Part shown: positions 22,427 to 29,440 of the stretch, piece after piece | How positions within the stretch are numbered: the first letter of the stretch is position 1 | Layout of the letters: the number at the start of each line of letters is the position of its first letter | Virus record (IMG/VR): IMGVR_UViG_3300029908_000059 | Coordinates: 1-40,852 of that record | Direction: 5' to 3' (one strand) | DNA length: 40,852 bases | DNA from: a virus | Notes under the pieces: generated by a model | What the model was told of the DNA's origin: nothing | The model's database searches: none | Seen by the model: the letters and a program-made list of their open reading frames with translations, nothing else | Position numbers and translations under genes: made by a program

Positions 22427-22679
22427 ATATCCGGTTCACGCCAGCGACTATTTAGATTTAAGCGGCTATGAAGGCCGTGGCAGCGTTGCTGGCATTGTGT
22501 CTGATGATAACCTTATAATCATCGGATATGGTTCTCGCTTTACTTATAAGCAGGCAAAGAGGGTTGCTGAATTTCTTAATGAAAAGCGCCCAGAACCTAC
22601 TGGCGAACTAATTGATCGGGTGCGCGAAATTAAAACAGATCGGCGTAAGAGTAATCGTTCTAAAGGCGGTCAATCATGA
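22419..22679 (+). CDS. Hypothetical phage protein
   Basis: 86 residues from ATG 22419; an in-frame ATG at 22407 is possible but has no usable ribosome-site spacing. Contains YLDLSGYEGRGSVAGIVSDD and YKQAKRVAEFLNEKRPE, with a very basic C-terminus. No function recognised. Confidence 0.5.
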   Translation: MFRYPVHASDYLDLSGYEGRGSVAGIVSDDNLIIIGYGSRFTYKQAKRVAEFLNEKRPEPTGELIDRVREIKTDRRKSNRSKGGQS

Positions 22680-22879
22680 GCAACTTTAAGATAAAAGCTC
22701 GCAATAAGAAAACCGGCGTACTTCACGACGTTTGGTGCCTTGATGATTATTTCGGGCGGCACCGTTACGGCTATATCCCGAATAACGGCGAAGGTGAAGG
22801 CATGGACGAGGCGGATTTTTATCGTGAATACGAGCCAGAAGAACCCAAAACCGATTCAACAGTTCAGGAGGGTAAATAA
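22676..22879 (+). CDS. Hypothetical acidic phage protein
   Basis: 67 residues: FKIKARNKKTGVLHDVWCLD, then an acidic C-terminus (EADFYREYEPEEPK). Overlaps the preceding stop by 4 nt. It is followed by GGAGG and the broken gene at 22881. Confidence 0.5.
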   Translation: MSNFKIKARNKKTGVLHDVWCLDDYFGRHRYGYIPNNGEGEGMDEADFYREYEPEEPKTDSTVQEGK

Positions 22880-22880
22880 T

Positions 22881-23027
22881 ATGGGCTGGCAAATTTACGA
22901 GGACAGGAAGGGCAGGCCGCTTAGGTGGGCTGGTTACGGCGTGCCGGACGTGGAACAGTTGGTAAGATTGCGGTTATCGGTATGCGTGAGCGTGGCAAAG
23001 GTGGCCGTACAAAAGCGAAGCCGATAA
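22881..23027 (+). pseudogene. Phage accessory gene truncated by IS1595-type DNA
   Basis: 48 codons remain open. The first part (MGWQIYEDRKGRPLRWAGYG) is the start of a small conserved phage protein type that normally continues with a Cys-containing segment. From about 22940 the frame runs into transposase DNA and is nonsense. A strong GGAGG ribosome site is retained, so the short fusion peptide may still be made. Confidence 0.6.
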
Positions 23028-23404
23028 CAAGCACGGGCGGCGAACACCTGAGCGAAGCAATCCACGCTAATGTCATGCTCGGCTCTGTTCTTCATACCGA
23101 TGAGCACAGGGGTTATCAACAAATCGCTGGCGTTTTTGAACACAAGACGATAAATCACAGCGCAGGTGAATATGTGAGGAATGATGTGACCACTAACGGA
23201 ATCGAAAGCGTATGGGCGCTCCTGAAACGCGGGATACATGGTGTCTATCACCATACCAGCGACAAGCACCTTTCACGATATATTAACGAATTTACGTTTA
23301 GGTTGAATGATGGGAATGTTGCTCGTCACACTATGGAACGTCTTGAAAGCCTTGTCTGTGCTTCGTTTGGGCAACGCCTCACTTATCAATCACTCATTGC
23401 ATAG
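22940..23404 (+). mobile_element. IS1595-family (ISXO2-like) transposase remnant
   Basis: The frame 22925-23404 encodes the C-terminal part of an ISXO2-like DDE transposase: AGRGTVGKIAVIGMRER, then LHTDEHRGYQQIAG (second catalytic Asp), HSAGEYVRND, NGIESVWALLKRG (catalytic Glu), GVYHHTSDKHLSRYINEF. The N-terminal half with the first catalytic Asp and the zinc domain is missing, so it should be inactive. I see no intact terminal repeats. The left junction lies inside a phage gene; on the right it ends 11 nt before the methyltransferase, which it may have accompanied. Confidence 0.82.
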
Positions 23405-23415
23405 GAGTACGCCGC

Positions 23416-24333
23416 ATGGATTTCGGACTGCCCGCGCTTGATCGAATCACGGACACGGTTCTTAAATATAATCCTAGCGATAAACCCCGCGTAAAGAAAA
23501 AACCGCTGGCGAATATAGATTGTGCCGACAATCTTCTGTTTATGAAAAACCTGCCGGATGGTGCAATGCAGTTGATTGTGACATCGCCTCCCTACAACAT
23601 GGGCAGGGCATACGAATCTAAATCAACAATGGAATCTTATCTTAAAGCACAAGAGAAAGTAATCGCTGAATGTAATCGGGTTCTTAACTCACGCGGCTCA
23701 CTATGCTGGCAGGTAGGAAACCATGTGCAAAATGGTGAAGTGTTCCCCCTGGATTTAATGCTCTATCCGATATTCAAAAAACATGGGTTCATGCTTCGCA
23801 ATAGGATTATATGGCATTTTGAACATGGCCTCCATTGTTCCAAACGGCTATCAGGACGTTATGAAACCATCATGTGGTTTACAAAATCGGATGATTACAT
23901 TTTTAATCTGGATACGATCCGCGTTCCGTCTAAATACCCCGGAAAGAAATATTTTAAGGGGCCGCGCAAAGGTGAAATATCCGGTAATCCGTTGGGTAAG
24001 AATCCTAGCGATGTATGGATATTCCCGAACGTAAAAAACAACCATGTTGAAAAAACAATTCATCCCTGCCAGTTCCCTGTTGAGCTAGTGGAACGGCTCG
24101 TTGTGTCGCTCAGCGACGAAGGCGGTTCTGTACTGGATCCATATATGGGGGTTGGCACTACTCCGGTGGCCGCTGAAATGCACGGGCGCATAGGCTACGG
24201 TTGCGATGTTGTGAAAGAGTATGTGGATATTGCAAAGGATAGGATACGCTCCCTTGAGGCAGGTACATTGAAAACACGCCCTATGGATAAGCCTGTTTAC
24301 GACCCAACGCAGCCTAACGGCGGACATAAATAG
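23416..24333 (+). CDS. DNA methyltransferase (N4-cytosine or N6-adenine, beta-type order)
   Basis: 305 residues. Catalytic motif IV TSPPYN at 56-61 precedes the SAM-binding motif I DPYMGVGTT at 241-249, the beta-class order of the N6_N4_Mtase family (PF01555). TSPPY favours N4-cytosine but does not exclude adenine. No partner restriction enzyme is nearby, so it looks like an orphan phage enzyme that protects DNA from host restriction or marks phage DNA. Its stop overlaps the next start (TAGTG). Confidence 0.9.
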   Translation: MDFGLPALDRITDTVLKYNPSDKPRVKKKPLANIDCADNLLFMKNLPDGAMQLIVTSPPYNMGRAYESKSTMESYLKAQEKVIAECNRVLNSRGSLCWQVGNHVQNGEVFPLDLMLYPIFKKHGFMLRNRIIWHFEHGLHCSKRLSGRYETIMWFTKSDDYIFNLDTIRVPSKYPGKKYFKGPRKGEISGNPLGKNPSDVWIFPNVKNNHVEKTIHPCQFPVELVERLVVSLSDEGGSVLDPYMGVGTTPVAAEMHGRIGYGCDVVKEYVDIAKDRIRSLEAGTLKTRPMDKPVYDPTQPNGGHK

Positions 24334-24503
24334 TGAGAATAGCCGCCGTGGATGAAATGGGAGGCGTGGGAAACTTCCAAGCCGCTCACGATGTCTGGAA
24401 CGTCTCAAGTATGCTCAGCGGGATGCGGAAGCCCTCTGACGAGGTGTTACATTCGCTGGGGTACAGGCGGAAGCCGACAGAATACGAGAAACTGAAGAGT
24501 TAA
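24333..24503 (+). CDS. Small HTH-like phage protein
   Basis: 56 residues from GTG 24333, overlapping the methyltransferase stop. The pattern FQAAHDVWNVSSMLSGMRKP followed by SDEVLHSLGYRR resembles a single-domain Cro-like helix-turn-helix common in phage accessory regions. GGCGGA lies upstream. It may be a regulator or a DNA-binding accessory; too short for a firm call. Confidence 0.55.
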   Translation: MRIAAVDEMGGVGNFQAAHDVWNVSSMLSGMRKPSDEVLHSLGYRRKPTEYEKLKS

Positions 24504-24527
24504 CAAGCAACTGTTCGAAAACCTAGT

Positions 24528-24577
24528 GTGACAGCCGTCACTATTTTGTTGAACGACCATTGGCCGTATGGTATAAT
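24528..24577 (+). promoter_or_regulatory. Strong promoter with upstream palindrome
   Basis: TTGAAC (24549-24554), 17-nt spacer, TATAAT (24572-24577). Just upstream, GTGAC-AGCC-GTCAC (24528-24541) is a perfect 5-bp inverted repeat, a possible regulator site. It is unlike the AGCAATT operators, so this promoter is probably under different control. It drives the genes from 24625. Confidence 0.7.
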
Positions 24578-24624
24578 GCTTACGAACTCGGCAATTAAGT
24601 CGCGTTCAAATTCAGGAGATATTT

Positions 24625-24813
24625 ATGGCTCAGGTATTGGAAATGAAAAAACCCCAAGAAGCAGCACCGACTTATGATGATTTGCTCTATCTGCTTTACG
24701 CAAGCTGGAGCTATATCCGCGATGACAGCAAAAGCCCCCGCCGCAGAGGTGTGATGCTTGGCGAACTTGAGAAGGCATTAGAAGGCACTCCGCATGACCC
24801 CAAAGCAGCTTAA
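24625..24813 (+). CDS. Small hypothetical protein
   Basis: 62 residues with CAGGAG 7 nt before the ATG. YDDLLYLLYASWSYIRDDSK and GVMLGELEKALEG suggest a helical protein. First gene behind the promoter at 24549 and overlapping the HTH gene at 24794. No function recognised. Confidence 0.6.
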   Translation: MAQVLEMKKPQEAAPTYDDLLYLLYASWSYIRDDSKSPRRRGVMLGELEKALEGTPHDPKAA

Positions 24814-24973
24814 CCTTATTGGAAAGAAACTTGGGGAGGGCTGGCAATCAAAACTTGCTCGGCTCCTCCCTTGCAACTTGCGTACTGTCCAGCGGTGGGT
24901 TGCCGGAGACAGGGCTATCAGTGACATGGTGGCAGAGCGCATCAAGCAGGTCGTTAATGAAAGCAATCAATAA
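24794..24973 (+). CDS. Small Cro/YdaS-like HTH protein
   Basis: 59 residues. LIGKKLGEGWQSKLARLLPC followed by NLRTVQRWVAGDRAISDMVA is a clear helix-turn-helix of the kind found in small phage regulators. Out-of-frame overlap with the preceding gene suggests coupled translation. It may act on the nearby GTGAC palindrome, which is untested. Confidence 0.65.
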   Translation: MTPKQLNLIGKKLGEGWQSKLARLLPCNLRTVQRWVAGDRAISDMVAERIKQVVNESNQ

Positions 24974-24988
24974 CTGGACGAGGTGACT

Positions 24989-25243
24989 ATGTTTAGAAAT
25001 AAAAGAGCAGAAGAGGCTGAATCAAGAGCGCAGATAGCAGAAATGAGGCTGCAAATTTCTGAGATGCGTTTAGCTCAATACGATAGGCTAATGGCCAATT
25101 TGCAAAAGCATGATTGGTTTGAGTTTAACTCTGGGGGTGGCATTATCGCTCACGATAAAAATGAGCCAGATGGACCTTTCATGTATGGAACTGGCTATTG
25201 CTGGCCTGACCCAAAATTTAGATGCACTATAACCTACAACTGA
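24989..25243 (+). CDS. Hypothetical protein
   Basis: 84 residues from ATG 24989 (GAGG upstream; a GTG at 24983 is possible). An N-terminal coiled coil (EEAESRAQIAEMRLQISEMR) is followed by an aromatic C-terminus (DWFEFNSGGGIIAH, GYCWPDPKF). No function recognised. Confidence 0.5.
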   Translation: MFRNKRAEEAESRAQIAEMRLQISEMRLAQYDRLMANLQKHDWFEFNSGGGIIAHDKNEPDGPFMYGTGYCWPDPKFRCTITYN

Positions 25244-25254
25244 TATGGGAAATT

Positions 25255-25521
25255 ATGGAAACGATTTATAAATACCCTCTTCTTATCCTTGACGAACAGG
25301 AAGTGGAAATGCCAATGGGTTCCGGTATTATGGCCGTACAGATGCAGAACGGTCAACCGTGTCTCTGGGCATTAGTAAACACTGGAAATACCCCTGTGAA
25401 GCGCAAAATACAAATACGCGGCACAGGCCATCCATGTGAGGGCGTGGGAGAGTATATTTCCACCTTCCAGATGAAGGGCGGCGAATTAGTGTTTCACGCC
25501 TTTGCCACGAAAGAGCAATAG
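25255..25521 (+). CDS. DUF7352-like phage protein
   Basis: 88 residues from ATG 25255 (GGGA upstream). IYKYPLLILDEQEVEMP, PCLWALVNTGN, RGTGHPC and GELVFHAFATK match a small beta-rich protein common in phage accessory regions. Role unknown. Last clear plus-strand gene before the convergent lysis genes. Confidence 0.65.
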   Translation: METIYKYPLLILDEQEVEMPMGSGIMAVQMQNGQPCLWALVNTGNTPVKRKIQIRGTGHPCEGVGEYISTFQMKGGELVFHAFATKEQ

Positions 25522-25648
25522 CCTATATGTCGATTATGGAAAGGAAAGTGCTGGTGGTAGTTACCGCATCGTATTGCAAGGCATGGCTGGCAGATAAACC
25601 GCGAGGGACTTGTCAGCCCCTTTCCACCAACTTTAACAGCATAGGGTT

Positions 25649-25786
25649 TCAGTGAAAATGACCTAATAGCATGGTTGCTATCCAACAAGCTAATCCTGCG
25701 CCCACTAAATTAAATCGTCCAGAAGGCGCTCCAACACCGGCTAATACAAAAAACACAAAAGAAAATACAAGTAATATAAGTTCCAT
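25649..25786 (-). CDS. Small membrane protein of the lysis region
   Basis: 45 residues: MELILLVFSFVFFVLAGVGA, PSGRFNLVGAGLACW, a second hydrophobic stretch and GHFH. Two short membrane segments; the type is frequent in phages near lysis genes. AGGA lies upstream of the ATG on the minus strand. Confidence 0.6.
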   Translation of the reverse strand: MELILLVFSFVFFVLAGVGAPSGRFNLVGAGLACWIATMLLGHFH

Positions 25787-25814
25787 TATCAAATCCTAAA
25801 TAAATATAAGTTTT

Positions 25815-25874
25815 CTATATGTCTTTATAACGCTCTATAGCCCAATTTCTAATGCATAAAATGATCAACAGCAT
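25815..25874 (-). CDS. Tiny ORF with a strong ribosome site
   Basis: 19 codons, MLLIILCIRNWAIERYKDI, preceded by a perfect AGGAGG (25884-25879) at 4 nt. Between the small membrane protein gene and the o-spanin gene. The ribosome site is the main support; it may be a leader peptide. Too short to recognise. Confidence 0.35.
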   Translation of the reverse strand: MLLIILCIRNWAIERYKDI

Positions 25875-25921
25875 AAAACCTCCTAAAAATTAAGAGCCTA
25901 TCTGTTTATCGATTACCTGCT

Positions 25922-26167
25922 TTATTTTATAGCCACGGCATCTATAAGGCCGTTATAGCGCAATCCTACACTATAATAACTATTTGCGCACCCAATATAA
26001 GCTTGCGCTAATTCATCGCTATTGTGGCCCTCGTATGGCGGCAATGGTGCGGCTTTTTGGACAAGATCAGCGGGATATTGTGGTCGGAGGTAAACTGGCT
26101 TCGTGGAGCAAGCGTTGCATAGCAGGAGTATGGACACAAACAATGTGTTTTTTAGAAATCTCAACAT
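25922..26167 (-). CDS. Outer-membrane spanin (Rz1-like lipoprotein)
   Basis: 81 residues. Signal peptide with lipobox: MLRFLKNTLFVSILLLCNAC, then Ser. The mature part is Pro-rich (PVYLRPQYPADLVQKAAPLP), as in Rz1. It starts inside the i-spanin gene in another frame, the classic embedded arrangement, and extends past its end. Rz1 pairs with Rz across the periplasm to fuse inner and outer membranes at lysis. This implies a Gram-negative host. Confidence 0.82.
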   Translation of the reverse strand: MLRFLKNTLFVSILLLCNACSTKPVYLRPQYPADLVQKAAPLPPYEGHNSDELAQAYIGCANSYYSVGLRYNGLIDAVAIK

Positions 26168-26405
26168 TTACTTTTTCCTTTATACCATTGGTATGGTTAG
26201 CCAGCCCAGATTGAGCGATGCCTTGCTTTGCATCAATTGCGCCGATTTTGTTTTGACTTTTCTGGTAATCGGAAACTGCTTGAGCAAAACTACGCGTCTC
26301 ACTCGCTTCATACGCATTTTTGGTGACATACCACCCGCCAATAAAGCCGATGATAAGTAATCCGAAAACGACTGCGAGTTGAAAATATCCATTGAGTGCG
26401 CTCAT
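26067..26405 (-). CDS. Inner-membrane spanin (Rz-like)
   Basis: 112 residues: an N-terminal membrane anchor (YFQLAVVFGLLIIGFIGGWY), then a periplasmic helical region (RSFAQAVSDYQKSQNKIGAI) ending LLHEASLPPTTISR. The size, single anchor and overlapping Rz1-like gene support the call. It lies between the holin candidate and the o-spanin in the usual lysis order. Confidence 0.78.
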   Translation of the reverse strand: MSALNGYFQLAVVFGLLIIGFIGGWYVTKNAYEASETRSFAQAVSDYQKSQNKIGAIDAKQGIAQSGLANHTNGIKEKVNVEISKKHIVCVHTPAMQRLLHEASLPPTTISR

Positions 26406-26421
26406 TGTCTATCCGTTAACA

Positions 26422-26643
26422 TTATGTTTTGTCGGTTTTGCTTTTTGCCCATATACCGGCCAATGAACCGCCAGTAAGACCACCAAATCCCGTGCCATAG
26501 CCCATGGCATCAAACTTTTGTGCTAAATAAACGACGCTGTAAGTTGAAAGACCTATAAAAACTAACACACCGAGAATGAGAGCGACCCTACCGGGACAGA
26601 TAGTATCGCCATCATTTTCGGTGAAAATGTCAGTTAATTTCAT
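26422..26643 (-). CDS. Putative holin or holin-like membrane protein
   Basis: 73 residues. PGRVALILGVLVFIGLSTYS is a clear membrane segment; GYGTGFGGLTGGSLAGIW is a Gly-rich second candidate; the tail is basic (KSKTDKT). Its position between endolysin and spanin genes fits a holin, but sequence alone does not prove it. Starts directly after the gene at 26643 ends. Confidence 0.55.
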   Translation of the reverse strand: MKLTDIFTENDGDTICPGRVALILGVLVFIGLSTYSVVYLAQKFDAMGYGTGFGGLTGGSLAGIWAKSKTDKT

Positions 26644-26849
26644 TAAATTTCAGCTTTTACTTCTTCTACAATCTTTTCAGCTTCAGCAACGATTTCATGC
26701 GCTACTTTTTCAACTTCAGCTTCAATTTTTTCAACTGTAGTTTCAGCAGGATCAACTGTAGTGGTTACTTCTACGGGAGCAGTTTCTACTGTTACAGGTT
26801 CAACAATAGCCAATGTGGGGGCGGATTCGCCGGATGCAGATGATGTCAT
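26643..26849 (-). CDS. Acidic coiled-coil protein of the lysis region
   Basis: 68 residues. Thr/Val/Pro-rich first half, then a Glu-Lys heptad-like helix (VEKIEAEVEKVAHEIVAEAE). AGGA upstream. No membrane segment or signal peptide. No function recognised; its stop shares a base with the next start. Confidence 0.5.
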   Translation of the reverse strand: MTSSASGESAPTLAIVEPVTVETAPVEVTTTVDPAETTVEKIEAEVEKVAHEIVAEAEKIVEEVKAEI

Positions 26850-26919
26850 AAAAAATCCTATTCATTAAAGTTTTAGCAAATGCATTGCTGAGTATATCAA
26901 TAATCACGTTAGAATGCAA

Positions 26920-27339
26920 TTAGGTATTGGAAGCACTAAAACTGGATAATTGAAAATGCGGAAAATCTTTTATAGAATGCCAAGTGCTGCCTGACACAAG
27001 TCCAAGTGATTCTCCGATAGCGATAGCAGTCTGCCAAGCTGGGTCTTGGGCATTCCAATCGAGGTCACCGTTACCATCCTTAATTCCGAAATCGAAGGCC
27101 TTGCTAGATGGTGTGCCGTCTTCCAGCGTGCAATTATGAGGCGACTGGCCTCCTTTGGCATTGGTAATAATATGACCGGGTGCAGTTCTTCCAGAAGCGT
27201 AGTCGGCATCTTGATCCTCACTACTTCTGTATGTTTCTGTTAAAAATACATTGATATTTTGCGCATGGCATTGATCTAAGAATTGCTGGCAAAGGGATTG
27301 CAATTCTGGATCTAGGTCTAAAATGTTGCGGTCACTCAT
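26920..27339 (-). CDS. Endolysin, M15/VanY-type L-alanyl-D-glutamate peptidase
   Basis: 139 residues. Zinc-site residues of the M15 peptidase fold are visible: His68 in GQSPHN, Asp83 in KAFDFGI and His128 in DFPHFQ. TETYRSSEDQ near the N-terminus is also typical. Such enzymes cut the peptide stem of peptidoglycan (endolysin group PF13539). No signal peptide, so it should need a holin. It overlaps the next upstream gene by 4 nt. Confidence 0.87.
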   Translation of the reverse strand: MSDRNILDLDPELQSLCQQFLDQCHAQNINVFLTETYRSSEDQDADYASGRTAPGHIITNAKGGQSPHNCTLEDGTPSSKAFDFGIKDGNGDLDWNAQDPAWQTAIAIGESLGLVSGSTWHSIKDFPHFQLSSFSASNT

Positions 27340-27578
27340 TTCATCGCCCTGAACTGAAGATAATAATCTACAGCTTTGCCAAAAAGTATAAGCGCCGTAA
27401 GTCCTTGTGCGATGCGTATTTGGAGCTTTGTTATAGACTCTCGCATTTCATCCTGAGAATCCCAAATGCCCTTTACCATGCCCTTAAATTCATCAATGGA
27501 TTTCACATTGCGAGTATCTCTCGCATCACACTCTTTGATGTGCATATCAAACATTTGTTTGAGAGAATCCATGTCCAT
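27336..27578 (-). CDS. Small membrane-anchored lysis-region protein (XhlA-like)
   Basis: 80 residues from ATG 27578, with AAGGAA upstream. An ATG at 27608 is in frame and overlaps the preceding stop, so a longer form is possible. Helical body (FDMHIKECDARDTRNVKSID) and a C-terminal hydrophobic segment (IAQGLTALILFGKAVDYYLQ), as in haemolysin XhlA-like phage proteins. Confidence 0.55.
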   Translation of the reverse strand: MDMDSLKQMFDMHIKECDARDTRNVKSIDEFKGMVKGIWDSQDEMRESITKLQIRIAQGLTALILFGKAVDYYLQFRAMK

Positions 27579-27604
27579 TTTATTGTTCCTTATTATATGT
27601 ACAT

Positions 27605-27712
27605 TCATCGAATCAACCTCGCCTGCAATTCATAACTCTCACCGCTCTTAGCGTGTCCATGCGGCAGGAAAGCGAGAAGAGATAGGAGGGTTAGGGGGAT
27701 GAGGAGTTTCAT
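27605..27712 (-). CDS. Short secreted peptide
   Basis: 35 residues: MKLLIPLTLLSLLAFLPHGH then AKSGESYELQARLIR, which reads as a Sec signal peptide with a 15-residue remainder. Between the SGNH hydrolase and the XhlA-like gene; its TGA overlaps an ATG at 27608. It might be a lysis accessory. The ribosome site is weak. Confidence 0.45.
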   Translation of the reverse strand: MKLLIPLTLLSLLAFLPHGHAKSGESYELQARLIR

Positions 27713-27715
27713 GAT

Positions 27716-28627
27716 TTACCAACCATTTGCTAATATGAACTGCCACACGCGATAGCCAATAATATTATACCCATTACTTAGAAGATGCGTGTTATCGAAG
27801 TGCATACTAACAGGGAAAGTGCTGCCACCCTGAGACTGCCCATTGGCAGGAAATACACCATTAGCAATATCAATCAAATCCCCAGAAGTGGGACTATATC
27901 CTATATAAGCCATTTCCGCAGTAGTGGGTGGAGTGCTGTTAATAAAGTTGTTGGGATATGCAGCCTGCAATGTAGCATTATAAGCTATTATTTGATTATA
28001 AGCTGTAGTGCCTAGTCCTTGATTCACAGAAGGTAATACGCCAATGACTATGAAGCGGCGTGGCTGTTTCAGATTTTGTACGATCGAGTCTACGTTCGCC
28101 AGCGTGTTAGTAAATGTGGAATCATTTTTACCAGCCCAGATGACATTGATGTGGTTACGAGTATTTGGCAGTAAGTCAGGAATAAAAGGCGTGGCTGCGG
28201 GAATAGTAGCAGAAGACGCAACACCTGGCTGTATCGTGTAAACCTCACTGCCGCTATTAGTACGAGTTATAAAGCACGGAATACCAAGCACATTTCCGCT
28301 CACAACACGGGTTGTTGTGTCTGCCGAGGTGGATAGAAATTGCTCACTAATGGCACTCAAAACAATTGAATTGGCAAGCCCGGTAAAAGCACCACCCGTA
28401 AGCGTCACATTGATGGGATACCCTCCGAGCCGCGCCGCAATCTGGTCTGATGTCTGACCGCCGATAGCATTGATGTTTACAATCCTATCAGGTAAATAAT
28501 ATTGAACATAATTCGGGTAAGCAAAGTTTGCAGTAGAGCCCGTCCCAGCAGTAAGGCTATCTCCATCGCATTCAATGGTCGGAGTTTGGCCTAGGGAAAA
28601 GTCGGTACTTAAAATTGTTGTTGTCAT
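27716..28627 (-). CDS. SGNH/GDSL-type hydrolase, virion-associated
   Basis: 303 residues. Block I CDGDSLTAG with Ser24, block II GGQTSD, block III GKNDS, block V DNTHLL (Asp and His of the triad). The family includes esterases and deacetylases. Next to tail-fibre genes it probably modifies host surface polysaccharide. AGGA upstream of the ATG. No signal peptide, consistent with virion assembly. Confidence 0.83.
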   Translation of the reverse strand: MTTTILSTDFSLGQTPTIECDGDSLTAGTGSTANFAYPNYVQYYLPDRIVNINAIGGQTSDQIAARLGGYPINVTLTGGAFTGLANSIVLSAISEQFLSTSADTTTRVVSGNVLGIPCFITRTNSGSEVYTIQPGVASSATIPAATPFIPDLLPNTRNHINVIWAGKNDSTFTNTLANVDSIVQNLKQPRRFIVIGVLPSVNQGLGTTAYNQIIAYNATLQAAYPNNFINSTPPTTAEMAYIGYSPTSGDLIDIANGVFPANGQSQGGSTFPVSMHFDNTHLLSNGYNIIGYRVWQFILANGW

Positions 28628-28635
28628 GATTTTTC

Positions 28636-29436
28636 CTATGCGTTTGTCTGGGTGCCTTGGGCATTAACGTAAATCTGAGAAGCTGTAGTGCCGCATTGCA
28701 CAGATAGCGCACTAGCGTAAGAACTTTTTAACAGTGGCTCAAACAGGATGGTTTGCTGTGAATTGGTGGGCATATAACCACGCCAAATGACAGTGCTCGC
28801 TCCATCCACAATAAATACTTCAGTTCCTACTGCTGCACTGGCATTCGCAAGTTGTAAACTTCTAATAAAGTTTTTCTGTGAAGAGTTACCAGCAGCTTGA
28901 ATCTGCGTCAGTGTAGTGGTTGTCAAACCGCCCGAAGGAGCCACATAACTCCACGCTCCTGAGGGGTTTAAAAGCTCATTTTCTCTATTCAATGTTATTG
29001 GATTTGGCGACAACAGAACACGACAAGTATCAATTGCAGTAGCGTTAGCAGAGATTGTTCCACGACGTATTCTTAGGTAGCGAGTTGTCCTGTTAAAAAT
29101 GAATAGGTTAGGTACATTGGAGGTAACAAATACTAGATTTCCATCCACCAAGGATGCAAAAGAGGCATTATAAACCTTTAATGGCGACCAAGAACCATTT
29201 CCCGCCGCAATGTCATTCGTACCTTCAAAGATATATGTATTGAGTACGTTACCACACGTTAATTGTATGGTAACACCTAAATATCCTTTGAGGTCTAAAA
29301 TAGTAGGTACAGAACTGCCTGTCTGGGTATAGACATAATTATATACGGCCTCAGAGACTTGCACTTTCTGCTGCGATGCAGATACGCTTTGCTGGGGGAT
29401 GATTGGCTGGGGATTTGGGTCTGCGATGAAACTCAT
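28636..29436 (-). CDS. Putative tail/adhesion structural protein
   Basis: 266 residues, beta-rich, no Cys cluster, with regular short strands (TIQLTCGNVLNTYIFEGTND, RYLRIRRGTISANATAID). Between the SGNH hydrolase and the large beta-helix protein, so likely a virion adhesion component. No family recognised with confidence. Confidence 0.5.
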   Translation of the reverse strand: MSFIADPNPQPIIPQQSVSASQQKVQVSEAVYNYVYTQTGSSVPTILDLKGYLGVTIQLTCGNVLNTYIFEGTNDIAAGNGSWSPLKVYNASFASLVDGNLVFVTSNVPNLFIFNRTTRYLRIRRGTISANATAIDTCRVLLSPNPITLNRENELLNPSGAWSYVAPSGGLTTTTLTQIQAAGNSSQKNFIRSLQLANASAAVGTEVFIVDGASTVIWRGYMPTNSQQTILFEPLLKSSYASALSVQCGTTASQIYVNAQGTQTNA

Positions 29437-29440
29437 CTAC

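Noticed and set aside
22934-23269. Minus-strand open frame of 111 codons within the IS remnant
   Set aside because: The plus-strand frame matches the IS1595 transposase in order and spacing; the reverse frame has no recognisable motif.
25527-25655. Plus-strand 42-codon ORF beginning MSIMERKVLVVVTASYC between the last early gene and the convergent membrane-protein gene
   Set aside because: It has no good ribosome site, no recognisable motif, and its end overlaps the convergent gene at 25649; the otherwise gene-free gap of about 130 nt shows nothing firmer.
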